Origin: JBDOQU01 sp039839375
GTDB lineage: Bacteria; Pseudomonadota; Alphaproteobacteria; DSM-16000; Inquilinaceae
Length of the DNA stretch: 64,000 bases
Direction of reading: 5' to 3'
NCBI RefSeq assembly: GCF_039839375.1
Contig: NZ_JBDOQU010000002.1
Coordinates: 361,783 to 425,782 of the forward strand
Shown: positions 8,826 to 16,696 of the stretch, piece after piece
Layout: each line of letters begins with the position of its first letter
How positions within the stretch are numbered: the stretch's first letter is position 1
The notes under the pieces: model-generated
The model's database searches: none
What the model was told of the DNA's origin: nothing
What the model saw: only the letters and a program-made list of their open reading frames with translations
Translations under genes and position numbers: made by a program

Positions 8826-9397
8826 TGGCGCAATCTCGCGATCAGGGGAAGGATGGTCTCGTCCAGGACTTCCTTGGTGACGGGCCCGACATGCTTGTGC
8901 GCGATGCGACCGTCCGGGCCGACGACGAAGGTCTCCGGCACTCCGTAGACGCCCCAGTCGATGGCGACCCGGCCGTCGAGATCGGTGCCCGTGCGCGTAT
9001 AGGGATCGCCGAGGGTGTCGAGCCACTCGGCCGCATCGTCCGGCTGGTCCTTGTAGTTGAGGCCGTGAACCGGGACGGCGCCGTTGCGCTTGAGCTCCAT
9101 AAACAGCGGGTGCTCGTACCGGCACGCCGTGCACCATGAGGCGAAGACGTTGACCAGCGAGACCTCGCCCCTGAGGTCGACGCTCGACAAGCCAAGCGTC
9201 CGACCCTTAACCGGCGGCAGGTCGAAGGTCGGCACGGGATCGCCGATCAGGGTCGACGGCAGCTTCCGCGGATCGCGAGTCAGCCCGATGCCGAGAGCGG
9301 CGGCGACGCCTACGAAGATGCCGCCTGGCAGCATCATGAGAAGCCGCCGTCGACCGACCGGCGGGACATCGGATGTCGTGAGAGTTTCGTCGGCCAT
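8822..9397 (-). CDS. DsbE/CcmG-like thiol-disulfide oxidoreductase
   Basis: Membrane-anchored periplasmic thioredoxin-fold protein of 191 residues, related to CcmG/DsbE of cytochrome c maturation. It has an N-terminal helix (about 18-38), the active site FASWCTAC and the family signature GVYGVPETFVVGPDGR. The active-site dipeptide is Thr-Ala rather than the Pro-containing pair common in CcmG. It heads a coupled run of three genes. No ccm operon is visible, so it may serve copper-protein thiols rather than cytochrome c; that is inference. Confidence 0.9.
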   Translation of the reverse strand: MADETLTTSDVPPVGRRRLLMMLPGGIFVGVAAALGIGLTRDPRKLPSTLIGDPVPTFDLPPVKGRTLGLSSVDLRGEVSLVNVFASWCTACRYEHPLFMELKRNGAVPVHGLNYKDQPDDAAEWLDTLGDPYTRTGTDLDGRVAIDWGVYGVPETFVVGPDGRIAHKHVGPVTKEVLDETILPLIARLRQ

Positions 9398-9653
9398 CGT
9401 TAACCCCCGCTTCGGGGCGTGGAGCCGAGTGGGTAGCCGACAGGTCCCGCGATACCGGATGGCGGGACGGTAGGGAGAACGGCAATGCCGTCGATCGGAT
9501 ACAGAAGGGAGGTGTTCATCCCGTCCTCATGGTCTCGATCGGCGCCGAGCCGTCACCATGGACGGCCGGGGCGCTAACGATGCGATCGACGGTTCTGCGA
9601 CGCGCAACGCGCGGCGGAACCGGAAAGCAGGGACTTAGCCGCTTGCTGCGGCT

Positions 9654-9998
9654 TCAAGCCTGCTTACGCGAGAACCGGGATTTCGGGGGATGCGGGTCGG
9701 GCGCGCTTGATGAACCCAGAATACGCTGTTCCGGCATGCCCTCATAGGCATGGCCGGTCACGAGCAACGCTGGCGGCTGGGCTTGCGGAACGATGCCAAG
9801 CCCGCTGGGGCAGGCGAGCATGCAGACGGAGGCCCGCGCCATGTCGGAACTGCCACAGCCATCGCAGTCATCGGGCATCGGCTGGTCGGCGGCAACAGTC
9901 ATCTGCGTCATTTCACTGGCCTCAACGCCATACGCTGCCATTCCAAGCCCGAAGGCGAGGACCAGCAGAGCGGCAAGGATCCGGCGAAAGCTGCGCAT
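9654..9998 (-). CDS. Secreted Cys-containing protein, paralogue of the gene at 23860-24213
   Basis: A 114-residue protein with a signal peptide (about 1-27), a Cys-rich middle (CDGCG, then CMLAC) and a C-terminal SAPDPHPP motif followed by a basic end. The same layout (signal peptide, Cys pair, C-terminal SPDPxPP) recurs in the protein encoded at 23860-24213 beside the multicopper oxidase, so the two look like one family tied to copper loci. The ATG at 9998 lacks a strong ribosome site; a TTG at 10034 is an alternative. Function unknown. Confidence 0.6.
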   Translation of the reverse strand: MRSFRRILAALLVLAFGLGMAAYGVEASEMTQMTVAADQPMPDDCDGCGSSDMARASVCMLACPSGLGIVPQAQPPALLVTGHAYEGMPEQRILGSSSAPDPHPPKSRFSRKQA

Positions 9999-10162
9999 GA
10001 GCCATACTATATGGGCCGCGGTCATCAATGCCAATCGGGTGCGAGCATTTGTCCTGCGCTACAATGGATTCTCCGTGCGGACAACTCTGCGTGATCCGTT
10101 CGCGCCACCAGTTCCACGGAATGAGGAGCCATACCGTCCATTTCAGTCATTCCCTACTGGGG

Positions 10163-11362
10163 TCAGTGAGTGGTCACGGGCTGGGGGGAACGCCGCCTGC
10201 GGCCGATCCCGAGCCACATCAGCGCAAGCGCGGCAACAGCGAGCCAGGGCAGCAGCAGTAGGTTGAGCAACTGCCAGCCGACGGCTTCCAGCAGGGCCCC
10301 GGCCCCGAGCGAGCATGTCAGCCCCACGGCGAAGATCGTCATGTCGTTGGTGGCCTGGGCCCGTCCCCGCTCGGCGACGCTGTAGGTCGTGGTCAGCAGC
10401 GTCGTGCCTCCGACGTACAGGAAGTTCCAGCCCACCCCGAGCATGACGAGGGCACCGGCGAAGGAGGTGAATCCCGTGCCGGACAGGCTCATGGCCACAT
10501 GCCCCGCGAACAGCGCGATGCCCGCCAGCATGATCCGCAGGACGCCAAACCGGGCGATGAGGGAGCCGGTGAAGAAGGACGGCAGGAACATGCCGAGGAC
10601 GTGAAGCTGGATGACGAGCGTCGTGTCCGCCAGAGGGTGGTGGTGATGGACCATCGCGAGCGGCGTCGCGGTCATGGCGAAGATCATGATGCCGTATCCG
10701 GTCGCGGCGCCGAACAGCGCGACGAGGTAAGCCGGTTGCCGGACGATTCCCAGCAGCGGCCGCCCCCCTTCGGTCGTGCCGGGCTGGCCTGCCGACGGCG
10801 TCCGCAGCCCCAGCAGGATGCCCGCCGCGAGGATTGAGACGACCGCGAGCAGCAGGAACGAGCCGACATACTCCGGGTGGAACAGCGGCCCCCCGATGCG
10901 GCCAAGCAGGGGGCCGAGGAGCGCGGCGACGATGCCGCCCGCGAGGACGAGCGAGATCGCGCGGGGCCGGAACGCGTCGTCCGCAACCTCACCAGCCGCG
11001 AACCGGTAGAACTGTGCGAAGCCCTGGTAGGCGCCGACGAGGAAGGTGCCGAAACTCAGAAGGAGGAGCGAGCCAAGCCAGATGCCGAGCGCAGCCATGA
11101 GGCCGCCAGTCGTCCCGAGGACCGCCCCGACGACGAAGCCAGGCCGCCGCCCGACGCGCGCCATCAACATGGACGCGGGAACGGTCGCCACGGCCGTCCC
11201 CAGGAACATTGTCGCGATGGGCGCCGTGGCCAGCTGCGGCGTCGGGGCGATCGCCGCTCCGGCCAAGCCGCCGACGGTCATCACGAGGACCGACGCGGTC
11301 TGGAATAGGGCTTGCGCGCTGGCCAGGAGGAGCACCTGCCGATGCATGGGGCGGTCGATCAT
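10163..11362 (-). CDS. MFS transporter
   Basis: Twelve-helix major facilitator of 399 residues, with the loop 2-3 signature MARVGRRPGF and a membrane topology spread over the whole length. It is divergent from the ArsR-rhodanese gene, which probably represses it. The ATG at 11362 follows a GGGGGG tract five bases away and was preferred over the ATG at 11413, which lacks one. A His-rich patch (VHHHHPLAD) lies in an internal loop. Substrate is unknown. Confidence 0.85.
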   Translation of the reverse strand: MIDRPMHRQVLLLASAQALFQTASVLVMTVGGLAGAAIAPTPQLATAPIATMFLGTAVATVPASMLMARVGRRPGFVVGAVLGTTGGLMAALGIWLGSLLLLSFGTFLVGAYQGFAQFYRFAAGEVADDAFRPRAISLVLAGGIVAALLGPLLGRIGGPLFHPEYVGSFLLLAVVSILAAGILLGLRTPSAGQPGTTEGGRPLLGIVRQPAYLVALFGAATGYGIMIFAMTATPLAMVHHHHPLADTTLVIQLHVLGMFLPSFFTGSLIARFGVLRIMLAGIALFAGHVAMSLSGTGFTSFAGALVMLGVGWNFLYVGGTTLLTTTYSVAERGRAQATNDMTIFAVGLTCSLGAGALLEAVGWQLLNLLLLPWLAVAALALMWLGIGRRRRSPQPVTTH

Positions 11363-11461
11363 CGTCCCCCCTGCCGGACGGACATCGGAATCGTGGTCGG
11401 CGCGGACAAACATCTGGGGCCGGACAGCAAATCCATGGAGGCTACCTTGACGTGAACGTCT

Positions 11462-11490
11462 AAATATTCAATTATTCTCTTGAATGATTC
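11462..11490. promoter_or_regulatory. Probable ArsR-type operator between the MFS and ArsR-rhodanese genes
   Basis: The AT-rich gap between the divergent genes contains ATTCAA-N8-TTGAAT at 11466-11485, a perfect inverted repeat. ArsR/SmtB repressors bind AT-rich imperfect dyads of this form, and the ArsR-rhodanese gene starts 27 bases downstream, so autoregulation and control of the exporter are likely. Confidence 0.6.
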
Positions 11491-11511
11491 ATAAGCTTCC
11501 ACGGAGTGTCA

Positions 11512-12171
11512 ATGTCGAATCCGAAGAGGCAGATTTTCGAGCATCTGGCGGAACTGGCACGCACGCTCGGGCATACCCACCGCCTGGAGTTGGTGGAGCA
11601 CCTCGCCCAGGGCGAACGTTCGGTGGAGGCGTTGGCGCAGCTGACCGGCCTGACGGTTGCCAACGCCTCCCAGCACTTGCAGCATCTGCGGCGCCATGGC
11701 TTCGCGCAGACGCGCCGCGACGGCAAGCGGGTGCTGTACCGGCTCGGCGAAGGGCCGATCCTCGACGTCCTGGCGGCGTTCCGGCGGTTGGCCGAGCACA
11801 ACGTCGCCGAGGTGCGCGAGGTCGTCACGGCCTACTTCGACCGCCTCGACAGCTTTGAGGCAATCTCACGGGAGGAGTTGGCCCAGCGACTCCAGGAGCG
11901 CAGCATCACCTTGCTCGACGTCCGTCCGCAGGACGAGTTCGCGTTGGGCCACCTGCCCGGCGCGTTGAACATCCCGCTGGCCGACCTCCAGCAGCGCCTC
12001 GCCGACCTGCTGCCGGACCAGGAGGTGGTCGCCTACTGCCGGGGGCCGTACTGCGTGCTGTCCTTCGAGGCGGTCGCCGAGCTCCGGCGCCTGGGCTACC
12101 GGGTCCGCCGCCTCGAGGACGGCTACCCAGAGTGGAAGGCCGCCGGTCTGCCCGTCGAAGCCGTTTCCTGA
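11512..12171 (+). CDS. ArsR-family regulator fused to a rhodanese domain
   Basis: A 219-residue two-domain protein. Residues about 10-90 form an ArsR winged helix (LTGLTVANASQHLQHLRRHG recognition region, no obvious CxC metal site). Residues about 118-217 form a rhodanese domain with the active loop CRGPYC at 176-181. The fusion is a known architecture and suggests sensing of reactive sulfur or a persulfide through the rhodanese Cys rather than metal. The ATG at 11512 has GGAG nine bases upstream. It diverges from an MFS gene, its probable target. Confidence 0.9.
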   Translation: MSNPKRQIFEHLAELARTLGHTHRLELVEHLAQGERSVEALAQLTGLTVANASQHLQHLRRHGFAQTRRDGKRVLYRLGEGPILDVLAAFRRLAEHNVAEVREVVTAYFDRLDSFEAISREELAQRLQERSITLLDVRPQDEFALGHLPGALNIPLADLQQRLADLLPDQEVVAYCRGPYCVLSFEAVAELRRLGYRVRRLEDGYPEWKAAGLPVEAVS

Positions 12172-12183
12172 TCAAGGTCTCCC

Positions 12184-13023
12184 ATGACCCAACATGACGG
12201 CGGCCGCGCGGTGCCGCCCATCCTGCGCGACAAGTTCCACGACGATGCCTCCGCATTCACCCCCGAGAGCTTGCTGCGCGAAGCCCGGCGCCAGAAAAAC
12301 CTGGAGGAAGCGGCGGCCCCGGCGGTCTGCGTCCTCGATCCGGACGGCGACATCGTGCGGCATCTGCGGGACACGGGGCGGGCCCGCCGCGACCCGTCCT
12401 GGGCCTGCTATCACAGCGACTTGTACAGGTTCGAGCATCGCGGCCGGGAATACGGCATCGTCGGCTGCGCCGTCGGCGCCTCCTACGCCGTGCTGGTCGC
12501 CGAACAGATGTTCGCCTCCGGCTGCCATCTGCTGGTCAGCATCACGTCGTCGGGCCAGATCACCGCGCTGCGCCCGCCGCCCTACTTCATCCTGATCGAC
12601 AAGGCGCTGCGCGATGAGGGCACCAGCTACCATTACCTGCCGCCATCCGAGTACAGCGAGGCGGATCACGGCTTGATCGAGCTCGTCTCCGGGGGATTGT
12701 CCAGTGTCGGCGAGCCGGTCGAGCGTGGGGCTACGTGGACGACTGACGCCCCGTTCCGGGAGACGGCTGCGGCGATCGAGGCGGCTCGGGAGAAGGGAAT
12801 CCTGGCAGTCGAGATGGAGGCGGCGGCGCTTTACGCCTTCGCTGCGGCGCGTCGCAAACCCGTTCTATGTTTCGCCCATGTAACCAACCAGATGGGCCGG
12901 ATCGAGGGCGACTTCGAGAAGGGCGAGGCGAACGGGACGATAGCCGCCCTGTCGCTCATTCATGTCGTAGCAGAAGCCTGGGAACGGTCAGCACACATTC
13001 CGGGCCGCGATGACTCCCCCTAG
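12184..13023 (+). CDS. Nucleoside phosphorylase family protein
   Basis: A 279-residue member of the purine/uridine phosphorylase (PNP_UDP_1) superfamily, which cleaves nucleosides by phosphorolysis. Visible are the phosphate and base site region (GCAVGASYAVLVAEQ) and the ribose-site signature VEMEAAALYAFA. It follows the ArsR-rhodanese gene by 12 bases on the same strand, so they may be cotranscribed. The exact substrate is not readable, and its link to the exporter and sulfur sensor is unclear. Confidence 0.85.
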   Translation: MTQHDGGRAVPPILRDKFHDDASAFTPESLLREARRQKNLEEAAAPAVCVLDPDGDIVRHLRDTGRARRDPSWACYHSDLYRFEHRGREYGIVGCAVGASYAVLVAEQMFASGCHLLVSITSSGQITALRPPPYFILIDKALRDEGTSYHYLPPSEYSEADHGLIELVSGGLSSVGEPVERGATWTTDAPFRETAAAIEAAREKGILAVEMEAAALYAFAAARRKPVLCFAHVTNQMGRIEGDFEKGEANGTIAALSLIHVVAEAWERSAHIPGRDDSP

Positions 13024-13142
13024 CGCCGACGCAGTCAGACACTCATCGAATTCATTCATGGTCAGAATGTAGGCGCGTTCAGTGCGCGGGCCACGCCGTT
13101 TGAGCAAGGCTGGTGCGGATGACTTGGCCGGGCGGAAACGTA

Positions 13143-13562
13143 TCACGACGGATACAACGCGTCGACGATCGGGCAGTCCGGGACCGCCCCGCCCTCGCAC
13201 CGGCTCGCGATCTCGGCGAGCGTGCGCTCCAGCCGTCTGAGGTCCGCGATCTTGCGCCGCACCTCGGCGAGGTGCTCCAGGGTTATGGCCTGAACCTCGC
13301 CGCAGGTGTAGCCGCCGTCCACGAGCCGCAGGAAGGCCCGGACCTCATCGAGCGTGAAGCCCAGGTCGCGGGCGCGGCGGATGAAGGTCAGCCGCTTGAG
13401 ATGGTCCTGGCCGTAGATCCGGTGGCGCCCTTCGGTGCGGGCTGACGCCGGGAGCAGGCCGATCTTCTCGTAGTAGCGGATCGTCTCGATGTTGCAGCCG
13501 GTGCGTTTCGACAACGCGCCGATGGGCAGAAGCGGCGTGGTCTCCGGGGCACGCGTCCTCAT
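13143..13562 (-). CDS. merR: Mercury-responsive MerR regulator
   Basis: A 139-residue activator-repressor of the mercury operon. It has the MerR helix-turn-helix (GCNIETIRYYEKIGLLP), a dimerisation coil, and the three mercury-binding Cys in family positions: TCGEV in the linker, then RCEGGAVPDCP near the C-terminus. These distinguish it from CadR. Start ATG 13562 is preceded by AAGGGG. It is divergent from merT, and the operator lies in the gap. Confidence 0.94.
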   Translation of the reverse strand: MRTRAPETTPLLPIGALSKRTGCNIETIRYYEKIGLLPASARTEGRHRIYGQDHLKRLTFIRRARDLGFTLDEVRAFLRLVDGGYTCGEVQAITLEHLAEVRRKIADLRRLERTLAEIASRCEGGAVPDCPIVDALYPS

Positions 13563-13575
13563 CGACAAAAACCCC

Positions 13576-13606
13576 TTGAATCTGTAGTTGCTACAGGTTG
13601 CATCCT
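13576..13606 (+). promoter_or_regulatory. mer operator/promoter
   Basis: TTGAAT (-35, 13576-13581) and CATCCT (-10-like, 13601-13606) are separated by 19 bases that contain the perfect dyad CTGTAG-TTG-CTACAG at 13582-13596. This is the classical MerR promoter geometry driving merT and the genes after it. Confidence 0.85.
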
Positions 13607-13638
13607 CGGGACTGTACATGGTCCACGGAGGGGACGCG

Positions 13639-14028
13639 ATGGCTACGAGCGGGAAGGTCGAGGTATCCAATGTCACCGCACGCGCCCGCAACAAAGGGGG
13701 CCAGGAGATCACCGGCAAGGCCGTGCTGTCGGTCGGTGGTATCCTTACGGCCATCGGTGCCTCCTCGTGCTGCGTCCTGCCGTTCGTGTTGTTCACGCTC
13801 GGCATCAGCGGTGCCTGGATCGGCAATCTGACGGCGCTCGCGCCGTATCAGCCGCTGTTCGTGGCGGCGGCGCTCGGCTTCCTCGGCACCGGGTTCTGGC
13901 GCGCCTACCGCAGGCCGGTCGCCTGCGACGGACCGGCCCGCCTCGTCAGGGGTGCCCTGTGGAGCGCGACCGGTCTCGTCATCGTGGCGGTCGCCTTCCC
14001 CTATATCGCCCCGCTCCTGCTGTCCTAA
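13639..14028 (+). CDS. merT: Mercuric transport protein MerT
   Basis: Inner-membrane Hg2+ importer of 129 residues that passes mercury to the cytoplasmic reductase. It has three hydrophobic helices and the vicinal Cys pair in helix one (ASSCCVLPF), followed by GISGAWIGNLTAL, typical of MerT. Only one Cys follows later (RPVACDGP) where classical MerT has a second pair in the loop. A hydrophilic N-terminal extension of about 30 residues is present. The ATG at 13639 has GGAGGGG upstream; the gene is first in the mer operon. Confidence 0.92.
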   Translation: MATSGKVEVSNVTARARNKGGQEITGKAVLSVGGILTAIGASSCCVLPFVLFTLGISGAWIGNLTALAPYQPLFVAAALGFLGTGFWRAYRRPVACDGPARLVRGALWSATGLVIVAVAFPYIAPLLLS

Positions 14029-14039
14029 TGGAGGGGACC

Positions 14040-14324
14040 ATGATGAAACACCTGATCGGAACCGTTCTCGCCGCGCTGTCGCTGGTCTCGGGCACCGCCG
14101 CGGCCGCGGAGCGCACGATCCGGTTCGCGGTCGAGAACATGACCTGCGCGACCTGCCCGATCGTCGTCCGGGAATCCTTGGAGGCGGTGCCGGGCGTCGG
14201 CAATGTCGAGGTGTCGTTCGAGGAGAAGAGCGCCGTCGTGACATTCGACGACGCCAAGGCCACAGTTGCCGCCCTGGTAGACGCCACCACGAACGCCGGG
14301 TTCCCCTCCCGGCCGATGCCGTAG
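14040..14324 (+). CDS. merP: Periplasmic mercury-binding protein MerP
   Basis: A 94-residue HMA-fold protein that captures periplasmic Hg2+ and hands it to MerT. It has a signal peptide ending AAAA at about residue 20 and the metal motif MTCATCP, then VESLEAVPGV-like helix and the usual betaalphabeta pattern. It starts 11 bases after merT with GAGGGG upstream. Confidence 0.95.
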   Translation: MMKHLIGTVLAALSLVSGTAAAAERTIRFAVENMTCATCPIVVRESLEAVPGVGNVEVSFEEKSAVVTFDDAKATVAALVDATTNAGFPSRPMP

Positions 14325-14333
14325 GAGGGAGAG

Positions 14334-15315
14334 ATGGGACAGCATCACCTCTACGGCTCGACAGCCCATTCAGCGCCGCCGCCTGAGACCTCCACGGGTG
14401 CGTCCGACGGACAGGCCGTGATGTTGCGCCCGGACGTCCACCTGCCCGACTGGACCGTGGTCCGGACGGACGCCGCGCGACATGCGCTTGGGGCGACGTT
14501 CGAAGCCTTCGACATGGCGCGGAAGTGGTCGGCGATGGGGGAGACGGAGGACCGCGTCTGGCGCACGGTGCTTGACCTTTACGCCCGGGCCGGAAAGGCG
14601 CTGACGCTGCCGGAGTTGGCAGCCGCTGTCGGCGTTGCTCCCGACGCCGCCTCGTCGTCCTCGACACCAAGGGGCACATCGTCGGGGCGTATCCGTTCAC
14701 CAACGATGCGACCGAGCACCGCGTCGATTTCGGGTCCACCACGGTGATGGCCATGTGCGTCATCGACGCGCTCGGCGTCGGCACCATGCTCGGCATTGAC
14801 ACGGTGATCCGGGCCCGATGTCGGTCCTACGACTACGACTACGACTACGACTACGACTACGACTACGACTACGACTACGACTACGACTACGACTACGACA
14901 TCGAGATCGCAACGCGCGATCGGGGCCAGGCGTTGGCGTTGGTGTCGCCGGACAGCGCCATAGTCTGGTCAGGCGTGCACTACGCCGATGCCTGCGCGGC
15001 CACCTCTCTTTGCACCGTGCAGGCCTTCTTCTATTCGGATCAGCACCTGCACGCCTGGCGGCGGAACGATCAGCCCGGCGTGCACGGGTTCCGGCTGTCC
15101 GTCGACGAGGCCCTCCAGGTCGGCTGGGTCGTCTTCGTCCCGATGCTGCAACCCGGTGCGGTCGCTCCGGACGCGACATCAAGCTCTACTACAGCAAGAC
15201 GATGACAATTCTCTACCAGATCGAGTCTGGCCACATTCACCCGGACGTCGCGCTGCTCGGGATCAAGGATATGCTCAATACCCTGATGCCGGGCGATGCC
15301 GATGACGTCTACTGA
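14334..15315 (+). pseudogene. merB: Organomercurial lyase MerB, broken by frame changes and carrying a (Tyr-Asp)12 insertion
   Basis: MerB cleaves the carbon-mercury bond of organomercurials. Three frames together give a MerB-like protein. Frame 3 from ATG 14334 (good AGGAGG site) covers the N-terminal winged-helix part up to about 14650. Frame 2 continues with RRLVVLDTKGHIVGAYPF, then AMCVIDALG (equivalents of catalytic Cys96 and Asp99) and SLCTVQAFF (Cys159 region), ending at 15205. Frame 1 then runs to 15315. About eight residues seem missing at the first junction. Immediately after the Cys117-equivalent (RARCRS) twelve perfect copies of TACGAC encode alternating Tyr and Asp. The catalytic residues survive but no single frame encodes the enzyme, so it is probably inactive unless the frame changes are sequencing errors. 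Confidence 0.82.
14828..14899 (+). repeat. Hexanucleotide microsatellite (TACGAC)12
   Basis: Seventy-two bases made of twelve uninterrupted copies of TACGAC inside merB. Because the unit is six bases, copy-number change would alter the protein length by two residues per unit without shifting frame. It replaces the short loop that follows the third mercury-related Cys in ordinary MerB. Confidence 0.97.
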
Positions 15316-15329
15316 CCTGAGGCAATTGC

Positions 15330-16679
15330 ATGACCAAGTCCTACGACCTGATCGTAATTGGTACCGGCACGGCTGCGATGGTGGCGTGTTCGCGGGTCCG
15401 CGCCGCCGGATGGTCCGTCGCCGTGGTCGACCATCGGCCGTTTGGGGGCACCTGCGCGCTCCGCGGCTGCGACCCAAAGAAGATGTTCGTGGCCGGGATT
15501 GAGGCCGTCGACCTGGTCCGGCGCATGCGCGGCCACGGCGTTGCCGGGGACACACGCGTCGAATGGCGTGACCTCATCGCCTTCAAGCGGTCCTTCACCG
15601 CCCCCGTCCCGGAGAAGCGCGAGCGCCGCTACGCGGACCAAGGCATCGAAGCCTACCACGGACATGCCCGGTTCGTAGCGCCCGATGTCATTGAGGTCGA
15701 CGGGAAGACCCTCGGCGCGCGCCATGTCCTGATCGCCGCCGGGGCACGACCCGCGCCGCTCGGCTTCCCGGGCGAAGAGCACCTCGCAACCAACGAAGAT
15801 TTCCTGGAGATGGACACGTTGCCGCCGCGGATTCTGATGGTGGGCGGCGGTTACATCGCCGCCGAGTTCTCCCACATCGCGGCGCGAGCGGGAACCCAGG
15901 TCATCGTCTTGCAGCGTGCGGACCGCATGCTGATGGGGTTCGATCCCGACCTGGTCGGCTGGCTGATGGAGCGGTTCGCGGAGATCGGGGTCGACGTCCG
16001 GACCGGCACCTCGGTCGAGGCCGTGGAGCAGACCGGCTCCGGCTTCGCTGTCCGTGCCCGCTCCGCGGACGGGGTTCAGGCATTCGAGGCTGACCTCGTC
16101 GTGCACGCGGCCGGGCGCGTTCCCGATCTCGACGACCTTCAGTTAGATGCGGCGGGCGTCGAGCGTGAGGGTAGGCGCCTCAGGCTCAACGAACACCTCC
16201 AGAGCGTCTCGAATCCGAGGGTGTACGCCGCAGGCGACTCGGCGGCGATGGGACCGCCGCTGACCCCCGTAGCGAGCCACGACGCGAAGGTGGTCGCGGC
16301 CAACCTCCTGGACACCAACACGCATCGGCCCGACTACCGCGGCGTGCCGAGCGTCGCCTTCACGATTCCGCCCATCGCCCGGGTCGGCCTGAGCGAGACG
16401 GAAGCCCGCGAGCAAGGCCTTCGCTTCCGCATGAAGTCCGACCGAGTGCCGGACTGGTACACCGCGCGACGGGTCGCGGAGACGGTCTACGGCTTCAAGG
16501 TTCTCGTCGAGGAGGGCACGGAGCGCATTCTCGGCGCCCACCTCGTCGGGCCGCACGCCGATGAGGTCATCAACACCTTCGCACTGGCGATCCGGAACGA
16601 CCTGATGACAACCGACGCCCTCAAGACGACGATGTTCGCCTATCCGACGGGCGCATCGGACGTCGGCTACATGCTCTGA
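15330..16679 (+). CDS. Class I pyridine nucleotide-disulfide oxidoreductase, atypical
   Basis: A 449-residue FAD/NAD(P)-binding flavoprotein related to glutathione and mercuric reductases. It has the N-terminal FAD motif (IVIGTGTAAM), the redox disulfide GGTCALRGCDPKK at Cys42/Cys47, the NAD(P) motif MVGGGYIAAEFSHIAARAG, the FAD-closing box RVYAAGDSA and a C-terminal dimer domain. The usual C-terminal HPT...E catalytic base is replaced by YPTGASD, so the His that activates the thiol is missing. It lies 14 bases after the merB remnant and 17 before merA, so it belongs to the mer operon. The substrate is unknown, possibly a small thiol or mercury-thiol adduct. Confidence 0.85.
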   Translation: MTKSYDLIVIGTGTAAMVACSRVRAAGWSVAVVDHRPFGGTCALRGCDPKKMFVAGIEAVDLVRRMRGHGVAGDTRVEWRDLIAFKRSFTAPVPEKRERRYADQGIEAYHGHARFVAPDVIEVDGKTLGARHVLIAAGARPAPLGFPGEEHLATNEDFLEMDTLPPRILMVGGGYIAAEFSHIAARAGTQVIVLQRADRMLMGFDPDLVGWLMERFAEIGVDVRTGTSVEAVEQTGSGFAVRARSADGVQAFEADLVVHAAGRVPDLDDLQLDAAGVEREGRRLRLNEHLQSVSNPRVYAAGDSAAMGPPLTPVASHDAKVVAANLLDTNTHRPDYRGVPSVAFTIPPIARVGLSETEAREQGLRFRMKSDRVPDWYTARRVAETVYGFKVLVEEGTERILGAHLVGPHADEVINTFALAIRNDLMTTDALKTTMFAYPTGASDVGYML

Positions 16680-16696
16680 GACGGACAGAACCATCG

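Noticed and set aside
14828..14899. Possible CRISPR array because of tandem repeats.
   Set aside because: The unit is six bases with no spacers, so it is a microsatellite.
14760..15182. A minus-strand frame with (Arg-Ser)n repeats that looks like an RS domain.
   Set aside because: It is the antisense reading of the (TACGAC)12 tract inside merB.
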